Below are positions 52,254 through 60,731 of a stretch of DNA of 64,000 bases, one piece after another. Under the pieces are notes generated by a model, which was not told where the DNA came from, searched no databases, and saw nothing but the letters and a program-made list of their open reading frames with translations. Every line of letters begins with the position of its first letter. The first letter of the stretch is position 1. This DNA comes from Lachnospiraceae bacterium (lineage in GTDB: Bacteria; Bacillota; Clostridia; Lachnospirales; Lachnospiraceae): contig SVEF01000001.1 of NCBI GenBank assembly GCA_015057585.1, positions 1 to 64,000 of the forward strand, read 5' to 3'. Made by a program: the position numbers and the translations under genes.

Positions 52254-53519
52254 ATGGTGACAAGAAATAAAAAACCGGAGTTGTTGATTCCGGCGAGCAG
52301 TCTGGAAGTGTTGAAGGTTGCAGTGCTGTATGGTGCAGATGCTGTCTATATTGGTGGTGAAATGTACGGATTACGTGCGAAAGCAAAGAATTTTTCCAGA
52401 GAAGATATGGCAGAGGGAATCCGTTTTGCGCACGCGCATGGGAAAAAGGTATATGTGACCGCTAATATTACGGCACATAACCGGGATCTTTCCGGTGTTG
52501 CAGAGTATTTTAGGGAATTGTCCTGCTTAGACGTTGCAGAAGATGGCACACCAATCCGTCCGGATGCACTGATTATTTCGGACCCGGGAGTGTTTGAACT
52601 GGCAAAGGAGCATGCACCGGAAATCGAACGTCACATCAGTACACAGGCTAATAATGTGAATTACGGGACATATCTGTTCTGGCAACGGATGGGAGCAACC
52701 AGAGTGGTTTCCGCACGCGAACTTTCTTTGGAAGAGATTAAGGAAATCCGTCAGAACATTCCGGAGGACTTGGAGATTGAAACCTTTATTCACGGAGCAA
52801 TGTGTATTTCTTATTCGGGAAGATGTTTGCTCAGCAATTATTTTACCGGAAGGGATGCAAATCTTGGAGCATGTACGCATCCGTGCCGTTGGAAATACTA
52901 TCTGATGGAAGAAAACCGTCCGGGGGAATATTTGCCGGTATTTGAAAATGAAAGAGGAACTTATATTTTTAATTCCAAAGATCTTTGTATGATAGAATAT
53001 ATTCCGGAAATCGTGGATGCCGGAATCGACAGTCTTAAGGTAGAAGGAAGAATGAAAACTGCACTTTATGTGGCAGCGGTAGCCAGAACCTATCGTAAGG
53101 CAATTGATGACTTTTTTGAGGGAATTGAAGTGTACACAGAGAATCTTCCGTATTATCGCGAGGAAATTGCAAAGTGTACGTACCGTCAGTTTACGACCGG
53201 ATTTTTCTTTGACAAGCCTAAGACGGATGCACAGATTTATGATAATAATGTCTACGTAAAAGAATATACGTATCTTGGGATTGTGGGTGCTGTTACGGAA
53301 GACGGTTATGCAATCATCGAACAGAGAAATAAGTTTGCAGTTGGCGACACGGTAGAAATCATGAAAAAGAATGGAGAGAACGAAGCGGCAGTTGTTCTCG
53401 CACTCAAGGATGAGGAAGGAAATGAAATGGAAAATTGTCCGCATCCGCAGCAAAAGGTTTATGTGAAACTTTCTGCTCTGCCGGAGGAGTTTGATCTGCT
53501 TCGTCAGAAGGCGGAATAA
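52254..53519 (+). CDS. U32 family protein, TrhP-like tRNA uridine hydroxylase
   Basis: A 421-residue U32 protein. The N-terminal barrel starts E-L-L-I-P-A-S-S and has G-A-D-A-V-Y-I-G-G; the Cys-rich iron-sulfur region reads H-G-A-M-C-I-S-Y-S-G-R-C-L-L-S, then G-A-C-T-H-P-C-R-W. B. subtilis TrhP1/P2 and E. coli TrhP use prephenate-dependent chemistry to hydroxylate U34 of tRNA. The preceding trmR gene would then methylate the product. Only one U32 gene is here, compared with two in B. subtilis. Confidence 0.85.
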   Translation: MVTRNKKPELLIPASSLEVLKVAVLYGADAVYIGGEMYGLRAKAKNFSREDMAEGIRFAHAHGKKVYVTANITAHNRDLSGVAEYFRELSCLDVAEDGTPIRPDALIISDPGVFELAKEHAPEIERHISTQANNVNYGTYLFWQRMGATRVVSARELSLEEIKEIRQNIPEDLEIETFIHGAMCISYSGRCLLSNYFTGRDANLGACTHPCRWKYYLMEENRPGEYLPVFENERGTYIFNSKDLCMIEYIPEIVDAGIDSLKVEGRMKTALYVAAVARTYRKAIDDFFEGIEVYTENLPYYREEIAKCTYRQFTTGFFFDKPKTDAQIYDNNVYVKEYTYLGIVGAVTEDGYAIIEQRNKFAVGDTVEIMKKNGENEAAVVLALKDEEGNEMENCPHPQQKVYVKLSALPEEFDLLRQKAE

Positions 53520-53529
53520 AATAGTTTTC

Positions 53530-53557
53530 ACGGGACATTCCATAACAGCATAAAGTA
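53530..53557 (+). promoter_or_regulatory. Candidate sigma-K/E-type promoter of sigK
   Basis: AC (53530-53531), 17 bases, then CATAAAGTA (53549-53557) fits the sigma-K pattern AC-N16/17-CATANNNTA. It lies 34 bases before the sigK start, suggesting mother-cell control with autoregulation. Confidence 0.4.
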
Positions 53558-53590
53558 ATAGTAACCTTCGAAAAAAAGGTTGGTATATGC

Positions 53591-54211
53591 GTGCAATCCT
53601 TTCCACACCCGTTGACTACACAGGAAGAAGAAAAGATGCTTAAGGGAATGCGGACGGGAGATATGTCTTGCAGAAATCGTCTGATTGAACATAATCTGCG
53701 TCTTGTGGCACATGTAGTAAAAAAATATGCAAATACGGGATATGAGACAGACGACTTGATTTCCATCGGAACGATCGGACTGATGAAGGCTGTTGACAGT
53801 TTTGATGCAGAAAAAGGAATACGGCTTGCGACATACGCATCCCGGTGTATCGAAAATGAACTTCTGATGTTATTTCGGGGAGCAAAAAAACAGTCCAAGG
53901 AAGTCTATTTGTATGATCCGATTGGTTCAGATAAAGAAGGAAATACCATTCGGCTTATGGATGTCTGTGTGGCGGAAGAAACAGATATTCTGGAACGAAT
54001 CGAAGAAGAAATGAATTTAAAAAAGTTGAACGGTTACATAGCGAATGTGTTGACCAAACGGGAGCAGGAGATTATTTCGCTACGTTATGGTCTGAATGGA
54101 AACCGGGAGACAACACAGAGAGAAATTGCAGAGAAGCTTCATATTTCAAGAAGTTACGTATCACGAATTGAAAAGAAAGCATTAAAGAAATTAAAGGCTG
54201 CCTACATCTGA
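53591..54211 (+). CDS. sigK: RNA polymerase sporulation sigma factor SigK
   Basis: A 206-residue sigma-70 factor. S-F-P-H-P-L-T, N-L-R-L-V-A-H-V-V-K-K-Y and the long D-D-L-I-S-I-G-T-I-G-L-M-K-A-V core are SigK-like; region 4 ends with T-Q-R-E-I-A-E-K-L-H-I-S-R-S-Y-V-S-R-I-E. It directs late mother-cell genes. The only start is GTG at 53591, so there is no pro-sequence of about 20 residues as in Bacillus; Clostridioides difficile SigK also lacks it. The gene is whole, with no skin-type element inside. Its stop lies in the loop of a terminator. Confidence 0.9.
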   Translation: MQSFPHPLTTQEEEKMLKGMRTGDMSCRNRLIEHNLRLVAHVVKKYANTGYETDDLISIGTIGLMKAVDSFDAEKGIRLATYASRCIENELLMLFRGAKKQSKEVYLYDPIGSDKEGNTIRLMDVCVAEETDILERIEEEMNLKKLNGYIANVLTKREQEIISLRYGLNGNRETTQREIAEKLHISRSYVSRIEKKALKKLKAAYI

Positions 54212-54227
54212 GGCAGCCCTTTCTTTT
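54196..54227. terminator. Terminator overlapping the sigK stop
   Basis: GGCTGCCT (54196-54203) pairs perfectly with AGGCAGCC (54211-54218), loop of 7, then CTTTCTTTT. The sigK stop codon is at the loop edge. The reverse strand is also T-rich after the stem, so it can end the convergent transporter gene. Confidence 0.75.
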
Positions 54228-54233
54228 AGAAAT

Positions 54234-55613
54234 TTAGTTTTGCGATGGCGGTGTGGTATCGGATGTTTCCTGGGAATCCTCCGGTTTTTTGAATGTTTTT
54301 TGCCGGATGTTAGAGGCACGCTCTAAGGCATCTAACAGACTGTGGTCGTGCTTTTTGGTAGCGCGGTCGGACTTACGTTTCTTAAGGTAGACGATTTCTT
54401 TCGTGTCAGGGTCAATGCTTTCTACACGGCAGTATGCCATGGAAGCTACAGGAAGTTCTTTTTTCTTTAAGTAATATTCGGAGAATGTTTTTAGCAGGAA
54501 GAAAATCACTGCAAATGTCGGTACTCCGAGCAACATACCGAAGAAGCCAAATAAATCGCCACCGAGCAGGATAGATACGACAACCCAAAATGGAGATAAG
54601 CCTGTGGAGTCACCCAAAATAGCAGGTCCGATGACATTTCCATCCAACTGCTGGAGCGCAAAGATGAAAATGAGAAAAATCAAACACTGTGCCGGGCTGA
54701 TAATCAGAATCAGAAAAGCACATGGGATAGCACCGATAAACGGTCCGAAGAACGGAATAACATTTGTAACACCGACAATAACACTGATTAAAAGCGGATA
54801 CGGCATTCGTAATATGCTGACCCCAATAAAACAGAGAACACCGATAATCAGGGAATCGATAAATTTTCCGCCGATAAATCCACCGAAAATTTTATCTACC
54901 TGACGGGAGATGGAAAGCAGAATGTTGGCTTTTTCCGGTTTCATAATCGTATATATAAGTTTTTTAATCTGACCGATAAAGCGGTCCTTACTGATTAACA
55001 GGTAAACAGAGACAATGATTCCGACAATAATATCGACTGCAACTTTGGCTACGCCGATAATACCGCCCGTCAGACCGGTGATGACAGACTGCATCTGCAG
55101 GAGCAATTTGTTATTTACCCAGTCATAGAGGAAGGTTATAATGGTGTTAAATAAGTCCTGCGTAAAGGTTTGCAGAGTAGGATTCGACTGCAAATGTCCG
55201 TTGATAAATTTGGTAACGATATCCGCATAGGAACGAAAGTCACCGACAAGTTTGATGATACTGCTGTACAATTCAGGAAGAATTAAACTGAGTAACAGGC
55301 TGACTCCGGTAATCAACAGACCGAGCGAGATGGCAATGGAAATTCCCTTTGCAATCACACGACCGATGCGGTGAGGCATTTTACACCAACTGAAGAATGA
55401 GGTAAGCCATCGGGATAAAATTACAACAAGTGGGTTTACAAGATAGGCGATTACTGCACCTAAAATAATAGGAGAAAGAATGCTGAAAATTTTCCCCAAC
55501 CCCTCTAAAAATACATTAAAACGGAAAATAAAGAAGAAAAACAAAATTCCGAATACCATAATCGACATCACCGTTATGGCCCACATAAAATACTTACCGT
55601 ATTTTTCTCTCAT
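54234..55613 (-). CDS. AI-2E family transporter
   Basis: A 459-residue membrane protein with about eight helices and the family blocks P-F-F-G-P-F-I-G-A-I-P and Q-Q-L-D-G-N-V-I-G-P. A cytoplasmic tail of about 75 charged residues ends it. Members of this family export varied substrates (quorum signals, Na+/H+ exchange in some); the substrate here is unknown. The start at 55613 has GGGGGA upstream; an earlier in-frame codon at 55697 lies before the palindrome and is not likely. A paralogue lies at 56262. Confidence 0.88.
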   Translation of the reverse strand: MREKYGKYFMWAITVMSIMVFGILFFFFIFRFNVFLEGLGKIFSILSPIILGAVIAYLVNPLVVILSRWLTSFFSWCKMPHRIGRVIAKGISIAISLGLLITGVSLLLSLILPELYSSIIKLVGDFRSYADIVTKFINGHLQSNPTLQTFTQDLFNTIITFLYDWVNNKLLLQMQSVITGLTGGIIGVAKVAVDIIVGIIVSVYLLISKDRFIGQIKKLIYTIMKPEKANILLSISRQVDKIFGGFIGGKFIDSLIIGVLCFIGVSILRMPYPLLISVIVGVTNVIPFFGPFIGAIPCAFLILIISPAQCLIFLIFIFALQQLDGNVIGPAILGDSTGLSPFWVVVSILLGGDLFGFFGMLLGVPTFAVIFFLLKTFSEYYLKKKELPVASMAYCRVESIDPDTKEIVYLKKRKSDRATKKHDHSLLDALERASNIRQKTFKKPEDSQETSDTTPPSQN

Positions 55614-55648
55614 AGCTGTGTCCCCCAAAAAGTAAGAATTGTATTTGA

Positions 55649-55713
55649 ACGTACAGAATTGTACGTAGAAATGGTCTGTAAATTCAGTATAGCACAATTT
55701 GGTAGAGACGCAA
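55649..55713 (-). promoter_or_regulatory. Promoter and palindrome upstream of the AI-2E gene
   Basis: On the minus strand TTGCGT (55708-55713) and TATACT (55686-55691) are separated by 16 bases. Downstream, ACGTACA (55649-55655) and TGTACGT (55660-55666) form a perfect inverted repeat with a 4-base centre, in the place of an operator or leader hairpin. Confidence 0.55.
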
Positions 55714-55754
55714 TCGCAAATTTGTAATTTTTCATAAAAAATAAGAAAGTTACC

Positions 55755-55783
55755 TTGAGTAATCGGAGAGGGTAAGGTACAAT
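55755..55783 (+). promoter_or_regulatory. Sigma-A promoter of the GtrA gene
   Basis: TTGAGT (55755-55760) and TACAAT (55778-55783) are separated by 17 bases, 40 bases before the ATG at 55824. Confidence 0.55.
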
Positions 55784-55823
55784 AAAGATATGTAAAAAAA
55801 TAAGAGTATGGAGAAATGATACT

Positions 55824-56258
55824 ATGAAAAAGATAAAAGAATTATTGATTCAATTTAAAGAACAGATTTCTTACTTGTTTTTCGGTGTTCTGACCACTGG
55901 GGTAAACTGGGTGGTATATGCGCTTTTGATGCTGATTCCTGCTATGACGGTTGAATTGGCAAATGCAGTCGCGGGAGTTGTAGCTATTTTGTTTGCGTAT
56001 ATTACCAACCGTATTTTTGTTTTTGAAAGTGTGTCAAAGGGAAAAAAAGACATTCTGTTGGAATTTTTACGTTTCCTTGGCGGACGTGCAGTGACGTTTG
56101 TGATAGAGGTAGTAGGTGTTCCGGGGCTTTATTATCTGGGACTTAGTCAGGGGGTATTCGGAATCGAAGGTGCCTGGGCAAAAATAATTGTCAGCGTAGT
56201 GGTTATTGTGTTGAACTATGTGTTCAGTAAATTGTTTGTATTTAAATCAAAAAGGTAA
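55824..56258 (+). CDS. GtrA-like membrane protein
   Basis: A 144-residue protein with four membrane helices, the standard GtrA layout, including F-x-F-G-V-L-T-T-G-V-N-W near the start, Y-I-T-N-R-I-F-V-F in the middle and N-Y-V-F-S-K-L-F-V-F at the end. GtrA proteins are thought to help move lipid-linked sugars across the membrane during cell-wall glycosylation. No glycosyltransferase lies beside it. An AI-2E gene follows after 3 bases. Confidence 0.88.
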   Translation: MKKIKELLIQFKEQISYLFFGVLTTGVNWVVYALLMLIPAMTVELANAVAGVVAILFAYITNRIFVFESVSKGKKDILLEFLRFLGGRAVTFVIEVVGVPGLYYLGLSQGVFGIEGAWAKIIVSVVVIVLNYVFSKLFVFKSKR

Positions 56259-56261
56259 GGG

Positions 56262-57452
56262 ATGGTTATGGCGGAGAAGACAGAAAAACAGAAAAAATCG
56301 GAAAGAAATAAGACAGTGACAGCAGATAAAACACGCGTACGAATGATTCGGGGACTGATTTTGTTTGCCGGTCTGGTATGTCTTGGTGTAATTTACAGTG
56401 AGGAAGTATTTGGAATTTTTAAAGGGTTGATAGCAATGAGTTCTCCTTTTTTGGCAGGAGCAGCCATTGCGTTTGTATTAAATCTTCCGATGCGTTTTAT
56501 AGAGAATAAGATTTTTAAACGCTGGAAAAATCCAAAGACAGCAGGTTTAAAAAGAGGAGTCAGCCTTTTGCTTGCCATTTTGTTCGTTGTTTTTGTGTTG
56601 GCATTTGTGATAGGAATGGTGGTGCCGCGGTTGGTCCAGACGTTAATGGAACTTGGAACGACGGGACCGCAATTCTTTGACAGAGCGCTGTATCTGCTCG
56701 GAGATTTGGCACTTAGGTATCCGGAACTCGGAGATTACATTGCGCCATTGCAGAATTTTTCCGTGAATTGGGGGTCTATCATTGGTTATTTGACAGAATT
56801 TTTAAAAGACGGCTTTGCCAACATCTTATCTGCGACAATCGGATTGGTGGGCGGTTTTGCTACATTTGTATTTGATGCAGTGATTTCGATTGTGTTTTCT
56901 ATTTATATTTTGACGGGAAAAGAAAATTTGAAAAGACAGGCAAAAAAACTCTTGAAAGCTTATCTGCCGGAGCGGCATTATGATTATGTGGTCAGAGTGT
57001 GTGAATTGTGTAATCACAATTTTGCAAAGTTTATTTCGGGTCAGTGCCTGGAAGCCGTCATTCTCGGCTTTATGTTTGTGGTTGCAATGAGTATTTTCCG
57101 TATGCCGTATGCACTCCTGGTCGGTGTACTGATTGCATTTACAGCATTAATTCCGATTGTAGGCGCGTTTATCGGATGTATTGTAGGAGCATTTTTGATA
57201 CTGATGACCAGCCCGCTTAAGGCAATCGGTTTTGTGGTGTTGTTTTTAGTATTGCAGCAGCTCGAGGGCAATCTGATTTATCCAAAAGTAGTGGGTAACC
57301 AGGTTGGACTTCCTGCCATCTGGGTGCTGTTTGCGGTTTCCATTGGCGGCAGTATGTTCGGTGTGGTCGGCATGCTCGTATTTATCCCGTTGATGTCGAC
57401 AGTCTATACCCTGTTGAAAGAAAATGTAAATTTGAGAATAAAGAGAAAGTAA
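56262..57452 (+). CDS. AI-2E family transporter, paralogue
   Basis: A 396-residue membrane protein of the same family as the gene at 54234, with the blocks I-V-G-A-F-I-G-C-I-V-G-A-F and Q-Q-L-E-G-N-L-I-Y-P. It lacks the long C-terminal tail of its paralogue and has instead a basic N-terminal stretch. Substrate unknown. ATG codons at 56262 and 56268 are both possible. It is in one transcript with GtrA and the next gene (10-base gap). Confidence 0.88.
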   Translation: MVMAEKTEKQKKSERNKTVTADKTRVRMIRGLILFAGLVCLGVIYSEEVFGIFKGLIAMSSPFLAGAAIAFVLNLPMRFIENKIFKRWKNPKTAGLKRGVSLLLAILFVVFVLAFVIGMVVPRLVQTLMELGTTGPQFFDRALYLLGDLALRYPELGDYIAPLQNFSVNWGSIIGYLTEFLKDGFANILSATIGLVGGFATFVFDAVISIVFSIYILTGKENLKRQAKKLLKAYLPERHYDYVVRVCELCNHNFAKFISGQCLEAVILGFMFVVAMSIFRMPYALLVGVLIAFTALIPIVGAFIGCIVGAFLILMTSPLKAIGFVVLFLVLQQLEGNLIYPKVVGNQVGLPAIWVLFAVSIGGSMFGVVGMLVFIPLMSTVYTLLKENVNLRIKRK

Positions 57453-57462
57453 GGATACTAAA

Positions 57463-58476
57463 ATGGAAAGAGATGAAATTATCATTCGCAGTGCGATTAT
57501 GCATATTCTGGACTCCACAGTTGGAATGCCTGTATTATCGGATTCCTTGCTGGAACTTTCTCCGGATATGAATGAATTTCTGCGGAGTCATATTTATAAA
57601 GTGATTTCAGGTGATGATTTAAAGACTTGTGTGTTTGATGAGGAGAGTTCGGAGGTTTATAGAAAACTGCAGGGATTTTCTGAAGAAACTATGGTGGAAA
57701 CAAGCAAGGCACTGGCAGAAGATTTGTATGCTATCATGAATGCCAACCCGTCGATTCTGCCTGCGGATGTATTTTTTGTAACTTATCAGATGGAGTCGGA
57801 GCAGCATCTGGCCATTCTAAAAATGAACTACAAAGAAGTGTATCTGCATTATACTTCTATGAATGATGAAAGCGGAAATGTGAACGATATCATGAAACAA
57901 TGCTGTGCCCTTCCGGGTATGGGAGGACGGCTTTCGGAAGCAGTCGTAATTTCACTTGGGGAGAATACGGTGCAACTGATTGAAAAGAAAGTAGAAATTA
58001 ACGGAGCAAAAGTGAATTACCTTTCGGAAGTATTTCTGCAATGCCATGCCAAAATGTCCCAGAAAACAAAATTGGACATTGTGACAAAAGCGGTCGAACA
58101 AATCAATAACAAATACTTTGAGGATGATTTTGAAAAAAAGATGGAGGCAAAGAGTGTTATCCATAATGCGTATGCGGAGCAGGGAGTCTTAAAGGTAGAG
58201 GAAATCGGAGAAGAACTTTTCGGTGAAGTGCCGGAAATTAAGGAAGAGTTTACGGAAAAACTGGAAAAATATAAGCTTCCGAAAGAAGAGATCGCGGTAA
58301 AAAGCGAGAAAACAACAAAGAAGTTTGAAAAACAGTTTTTGGTGACGGATTCCGGCATCGAAATCAATATTCCGATGGAGGAGTATAATAATAAGCAACA
58401 CGTGGAGTTTATTACAAACCAGGACGGGACGATTTCGGTATTGATTAAAAATGTGAGTAGTATCAAAAGTAAATAA
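57463..58476 (+). CDS. Nucleoid-associated protein, NdpA/YejK-like
   Basis: A 337-residue soluble protein that matches the 37-kDa nucleoid-associated family: R-S-A-I-M-H-I-L-D, P-V-L-S-D-S-L-L-E-L-S, F-L-R-S-H-I and the F-F-V-T-Y-Q central strand. The family binds nucleoid DNA in E. coli and its role in Clostridia is unknown. The C-terminal 60 residues carry a conserved beta part after a Lys/Glu-rich linker. It lies 10 bases after the transporter gene. Confidence 0.8.
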   Translation: MERDEIIIRSAIMHILDSTVGMPVLSDSLLELSPDMNEFLRSHIYKVISGDDLKTCVFDEESSEVYRKLQGFSEETMVETSKALAEDLYAIMNANPSILPADVFFVTYQMESEQHLAILKMNYKEVYLHYTSMNDESGNVNDIMKQCCALPGMGGRLSEAVVISLGENTVQLIEKKVEINGAKVNYLSEVFLQCHAKMSQKTKLDIVTKAVEQINNKYFEDDFEKKMEAKSVIHNAYAEQGVLKVEEIGEELFGEVPEIKEEFTEKLEKYKLPKEEIAVKSEKTTKKFEKQFLVTDSGIEINIPMEEYNNKQHVEFITNQDGTISVLIKNVSSIKSK

Positions 58477-58520
58477 TTCTTTGGAATAGATTTGATTTTG
58501 ATTAGAAATTGTCAAAGTGA

Positions 58521-58549
58521 TTGATTTGATATGGGTTTTGTAGTAAAAT
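58521..58549 (+). promoter_or_regulatory. Sigma-A promoter of the PspC gene
   Basis: TTGATT (58521-58526) and TAAAAT (58544-58549) are separated by 17 bases, about 40 bases before the ATG at 58591. Confidence 0.55.
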
Positions 58550-58590
58550 AAGAGCATCAGAATGATGATACATAAATGGAGGATGAAATT

Positions 58591-58773
58591 ATGAAAAGTT
58601 TAAAGAAGTCCACAACAAATAAAAAGATCATGGGTGTATGCGGAGGTCTTGGTGAATATTTGAATCTGGATCCTACGATCGTGCGTCTGTTGGCAGTGCT
58701 TCTCGGGCTTTGTTCCTGCGGTACTGCGGTTATTATTTATATTGTTGCCGGAATTATCATGCCGGAAGCATAA
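58591..58773 (+). CDS. PspC domain protein
   Basis: A 60-residue protein that is one PspC domain: I-M-G-V-C-G-G-L-G-E-Y-L-N-L-D-P-T-I-V-R-L, then one membrane segment. PspC proteins sense or protect the membrane under stress; small stand-alone forms are common in Clostridia. The start at 58591 has GGAGGA; the ATG at 58576 would be too early. A promoter and a terminator enclose it as a single-gene unit. Confidence 0.9.
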   Translation: MKSLKKSTTNKKIMGVCGGLGEYLNLDPTIVRLLAVLLGLCSCGTAVIIYIVAGIIMPEA

Positions 58774-58788
58774 AACCGAAACAGGTAT

Positions 58789-58819
58789 AAAAAGTGGGCC
58801 TAAAATGCCCACTTTTTTT
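58789..58819 (+). terminator. Terminator of the PspC gene
   Basis: AAAAAGTGGGC (58789-58799) pairs with GCCCACTTTTT (58807-58817), loop of 7, then more T. It is a classic intrinsic terminator. Confidence 0.85.
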
Positions 58820-58832
58820 GTGGCTTTTTCTA

Positions 58833-58861
58833 TTGTTTTTTCTACAACTGTGTGATAACAT
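58833..58861 (+). promoter_or_regulatory. Candidate sigma-A promoter of argS
   Basis: TTGTTT (58833-58838) and TAACAT (58856-58861) are separated by 17 bases, 57 bases before argS. No T-box-like leader fits in the remaining space. Confidence 0.4.
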
Positions 58862-58917
58862 AGATACTGGGTTAAAACACGATATAACATTTAAAATTTA
58901 GAAGATGGAGGGATGTC

Positions 58918-60705
58918 ATGAATACATTAATCGACATCATTAGTAAAGAATTAAAGCAGGCATTTACAGACTGCGGTTATGATGAAAAATACGGTCAGGT
59001 GACGGTGTCAAACCGTCCGGATTTATGCCAGTACCAGTGTAACGGTGCGATGGCAGCGGCAAAGGAATACAAGAAGGCTCCGATTATGATTGCAAATGAA
59101 GTGGTGGAAAAGGTGAATAAAAAACTTTTCTCCGAGGTAACGGCAATTGCACCGGGCTTTATCAATATAAAAGTATGTCCATATTATCTGACACTTTATT
59201 TAGAGGATATGCAGCATGCAAAAAAGTACGGCTATGAAGAGCAGGCAAAGGGACAGAAGGTAATCGTAGACTACGGCGGACCAAATGTAGCAAAGCCTTT
59301 GCATATTGGTCATTTACGCTCGGCAGTTATCGGTGAGAGCGTGAAACGCTTATGCCGTTTTGCCGGAAATGAGGTAATCGGTGATGTCCATTTGGGAGAC
59401 TGGGGCTTACAGATGGGTCAGATTATTGAAGAGTTAAGAGACCGTCAGCCGGATCTTTGCTATTTTGATGAAAACTATACAGGAGAGTATCCGGAAGAAG
59501 CTCCGTTTACTATTAGTGAGCTTGAGGAGATTTATCCGGCAGGCAGCGGCAAGTCTAAAACAGATGAAGTATTTAAAGAAAGAGCGCAGACAGCAACGGC
59601 AAGACTGCAGGAGGGGTATGCACCGTATATTGCTCTTTGGAAGCATATTTTAAATGTTTCCGTGGCTGATTTAAAGAAAAACTATAGCAATCTGAACGTG
59701 AATTTTGATTTGTGGCTTGGAGAAAGTGATGCCCAAGTTTACATCCCTGCGATGATCCGGGAAATGGAAGAAAAAGGATACGCAAGAGAAAGTATGGGAG
59801 CTTTGGTTGTAGATATCGCAGAGGAAACCGATACAAAGGAACTTCCGCCATGTATTGTAAGAAAGTCCGATGGTGCGGCATTATATGAGACAACCGACCT
59901 TGCTACCATCATTCAAAGAGAAAAGGATTACAATCCGGACCGCTATATCTATGTCGTAGACAAGCGTCAGGAGTTACATTTTATCCAGGTGTTCCGTGCA
60001 GCAAAGAAGTGTGGTCTGTTGCCGACAGAAAAAGACCTTTTCTTCCTTGGGTTCGGTACCGTAAATGGAAAGGACGGAAAACCGTTTAAGACCAGAGAAG
60101 GCGGCGTGATGCGTCTGGAGAACCTGATTGCCGGGGTAAATGAGGAAGTATTTAAGAAAGTAATGTCCGGCAGGGAAATGGCGGAAGAAGAGGCTAAGGA
60201 AATTTCAAAGTTAATCGGTATTGCAGCATTAAAGTATGCGGATCTTTCCAATCAGGCATCCAAGGATTATATCTTTGATATCGACCGCTTTACTTCTTTT
60301 GAAGGAAACACCGGACCATATATTCTTTATACCATGGTTCGTATTAAATCCATTCTTGCAAAGTACGCAGAAACTGTGGGTCAGGCAGATGGTGTGATTG
60401 CGCATCCGTTTGGCGGAGAGAATGAGTCGAGAGAATATGGTGCAGCAGAGATTGACCTGATGCTGACAGCGGCGAAGTTTAATGATGTGATTGCCCATGC
60501 ATACCAGGAAATGGCACCGCATAAAATTTGCCAGTACATTTATGAGATGGCGAATGCATTCAATGGTTTTTATCATGCAAATAAAATCATGAGTGAAGAT
60601 GATAAACATAAGCAGGGCGAATGGATTGCACTGATTACATTAGTATTGCATCTTTTGGAAACCTGTATTGATATTCTGGGCTTTGAGGCACCGGAACGTA
60701 TGTAA
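58918..60705 (+). CDS. argS: Arginine--tRNA ligase
   Basis: A 595-residue class I synthetase. The N-terminal Add1 domain is followed by the HIGH motif in P-L-H-I-G-H-L-R-S, then the C-terminal DALR anticodon domain. The KMSK sequence is replaced by G-K-P-F-K-T-R-E-G-G, as is usual for many ArgRS. It attaches Arg to tRNA-Arg. The ATG has GGAGGG at good spacing. Confidence 0.95.
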   Translation: MNTLIDIISKELKQAFTDCGYDEKYGQVTVSNRPDLCQYQCNGAMAAAKEYKKAPIMIANEVVEKVNKKLFSEVTAIAPGFINIKVCPYYLTLYLEDMQHAKKYGYEEQAKGQKVIVDYGGPNVAKPLHIGHLRSAVIGESVKRLCRFAGNEVIGDVHLGDWGLQMGQIIEELRDRQPDLCYFDENYTGEYPEEAPFTISELEEIYPAGSGKSKTDEVFKERAQTATARLQEGYAPYIALWKHILNVSVADLKKNYSNLNVNFDLWLGESDAQVYIPAMIREMEEKGYARESMGALVVDIAEETDTKELPPCIVRKSDGAALYETTDLATIIQREKDYNPDRYIYVVDKRQELHFIQVFRAAKKCGLLPTEKDLFFLGFGTVNGKDGKPFKTREGGVMRLENLIAGVNEEVFKKVMSGREMAEEEAKEISKLIGIAALKYADLSNQASKDYIFDIDRFTSFEGNTGPYILYTMVRIKSILAKYAETVGQADGVIAHPFGGENESREYGAAEIDLMLTAAKFNDVIAHAYQEMAPHKICQYIYEMANAFNGFYHANKIMSEDDKHKQGEWIALITLVLHLLETCIDILGFEAPERM

Positions 60706-60731
60706 ACAATGACACTTGGAGGAATCTGCGG

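Noticed and set aside
52527..53606. 359-codon minus-strand frame
   Set aside because: It lies opposite the U32 gene, has no ribosome site and reads as Cys/Phe/Ile-rich nonsense, so it is a shadow.
58820..58917. T-box or riboswitch before argS
   Set aside because: Fewer than 60 bases follow the promoter and no conserved box is seen.
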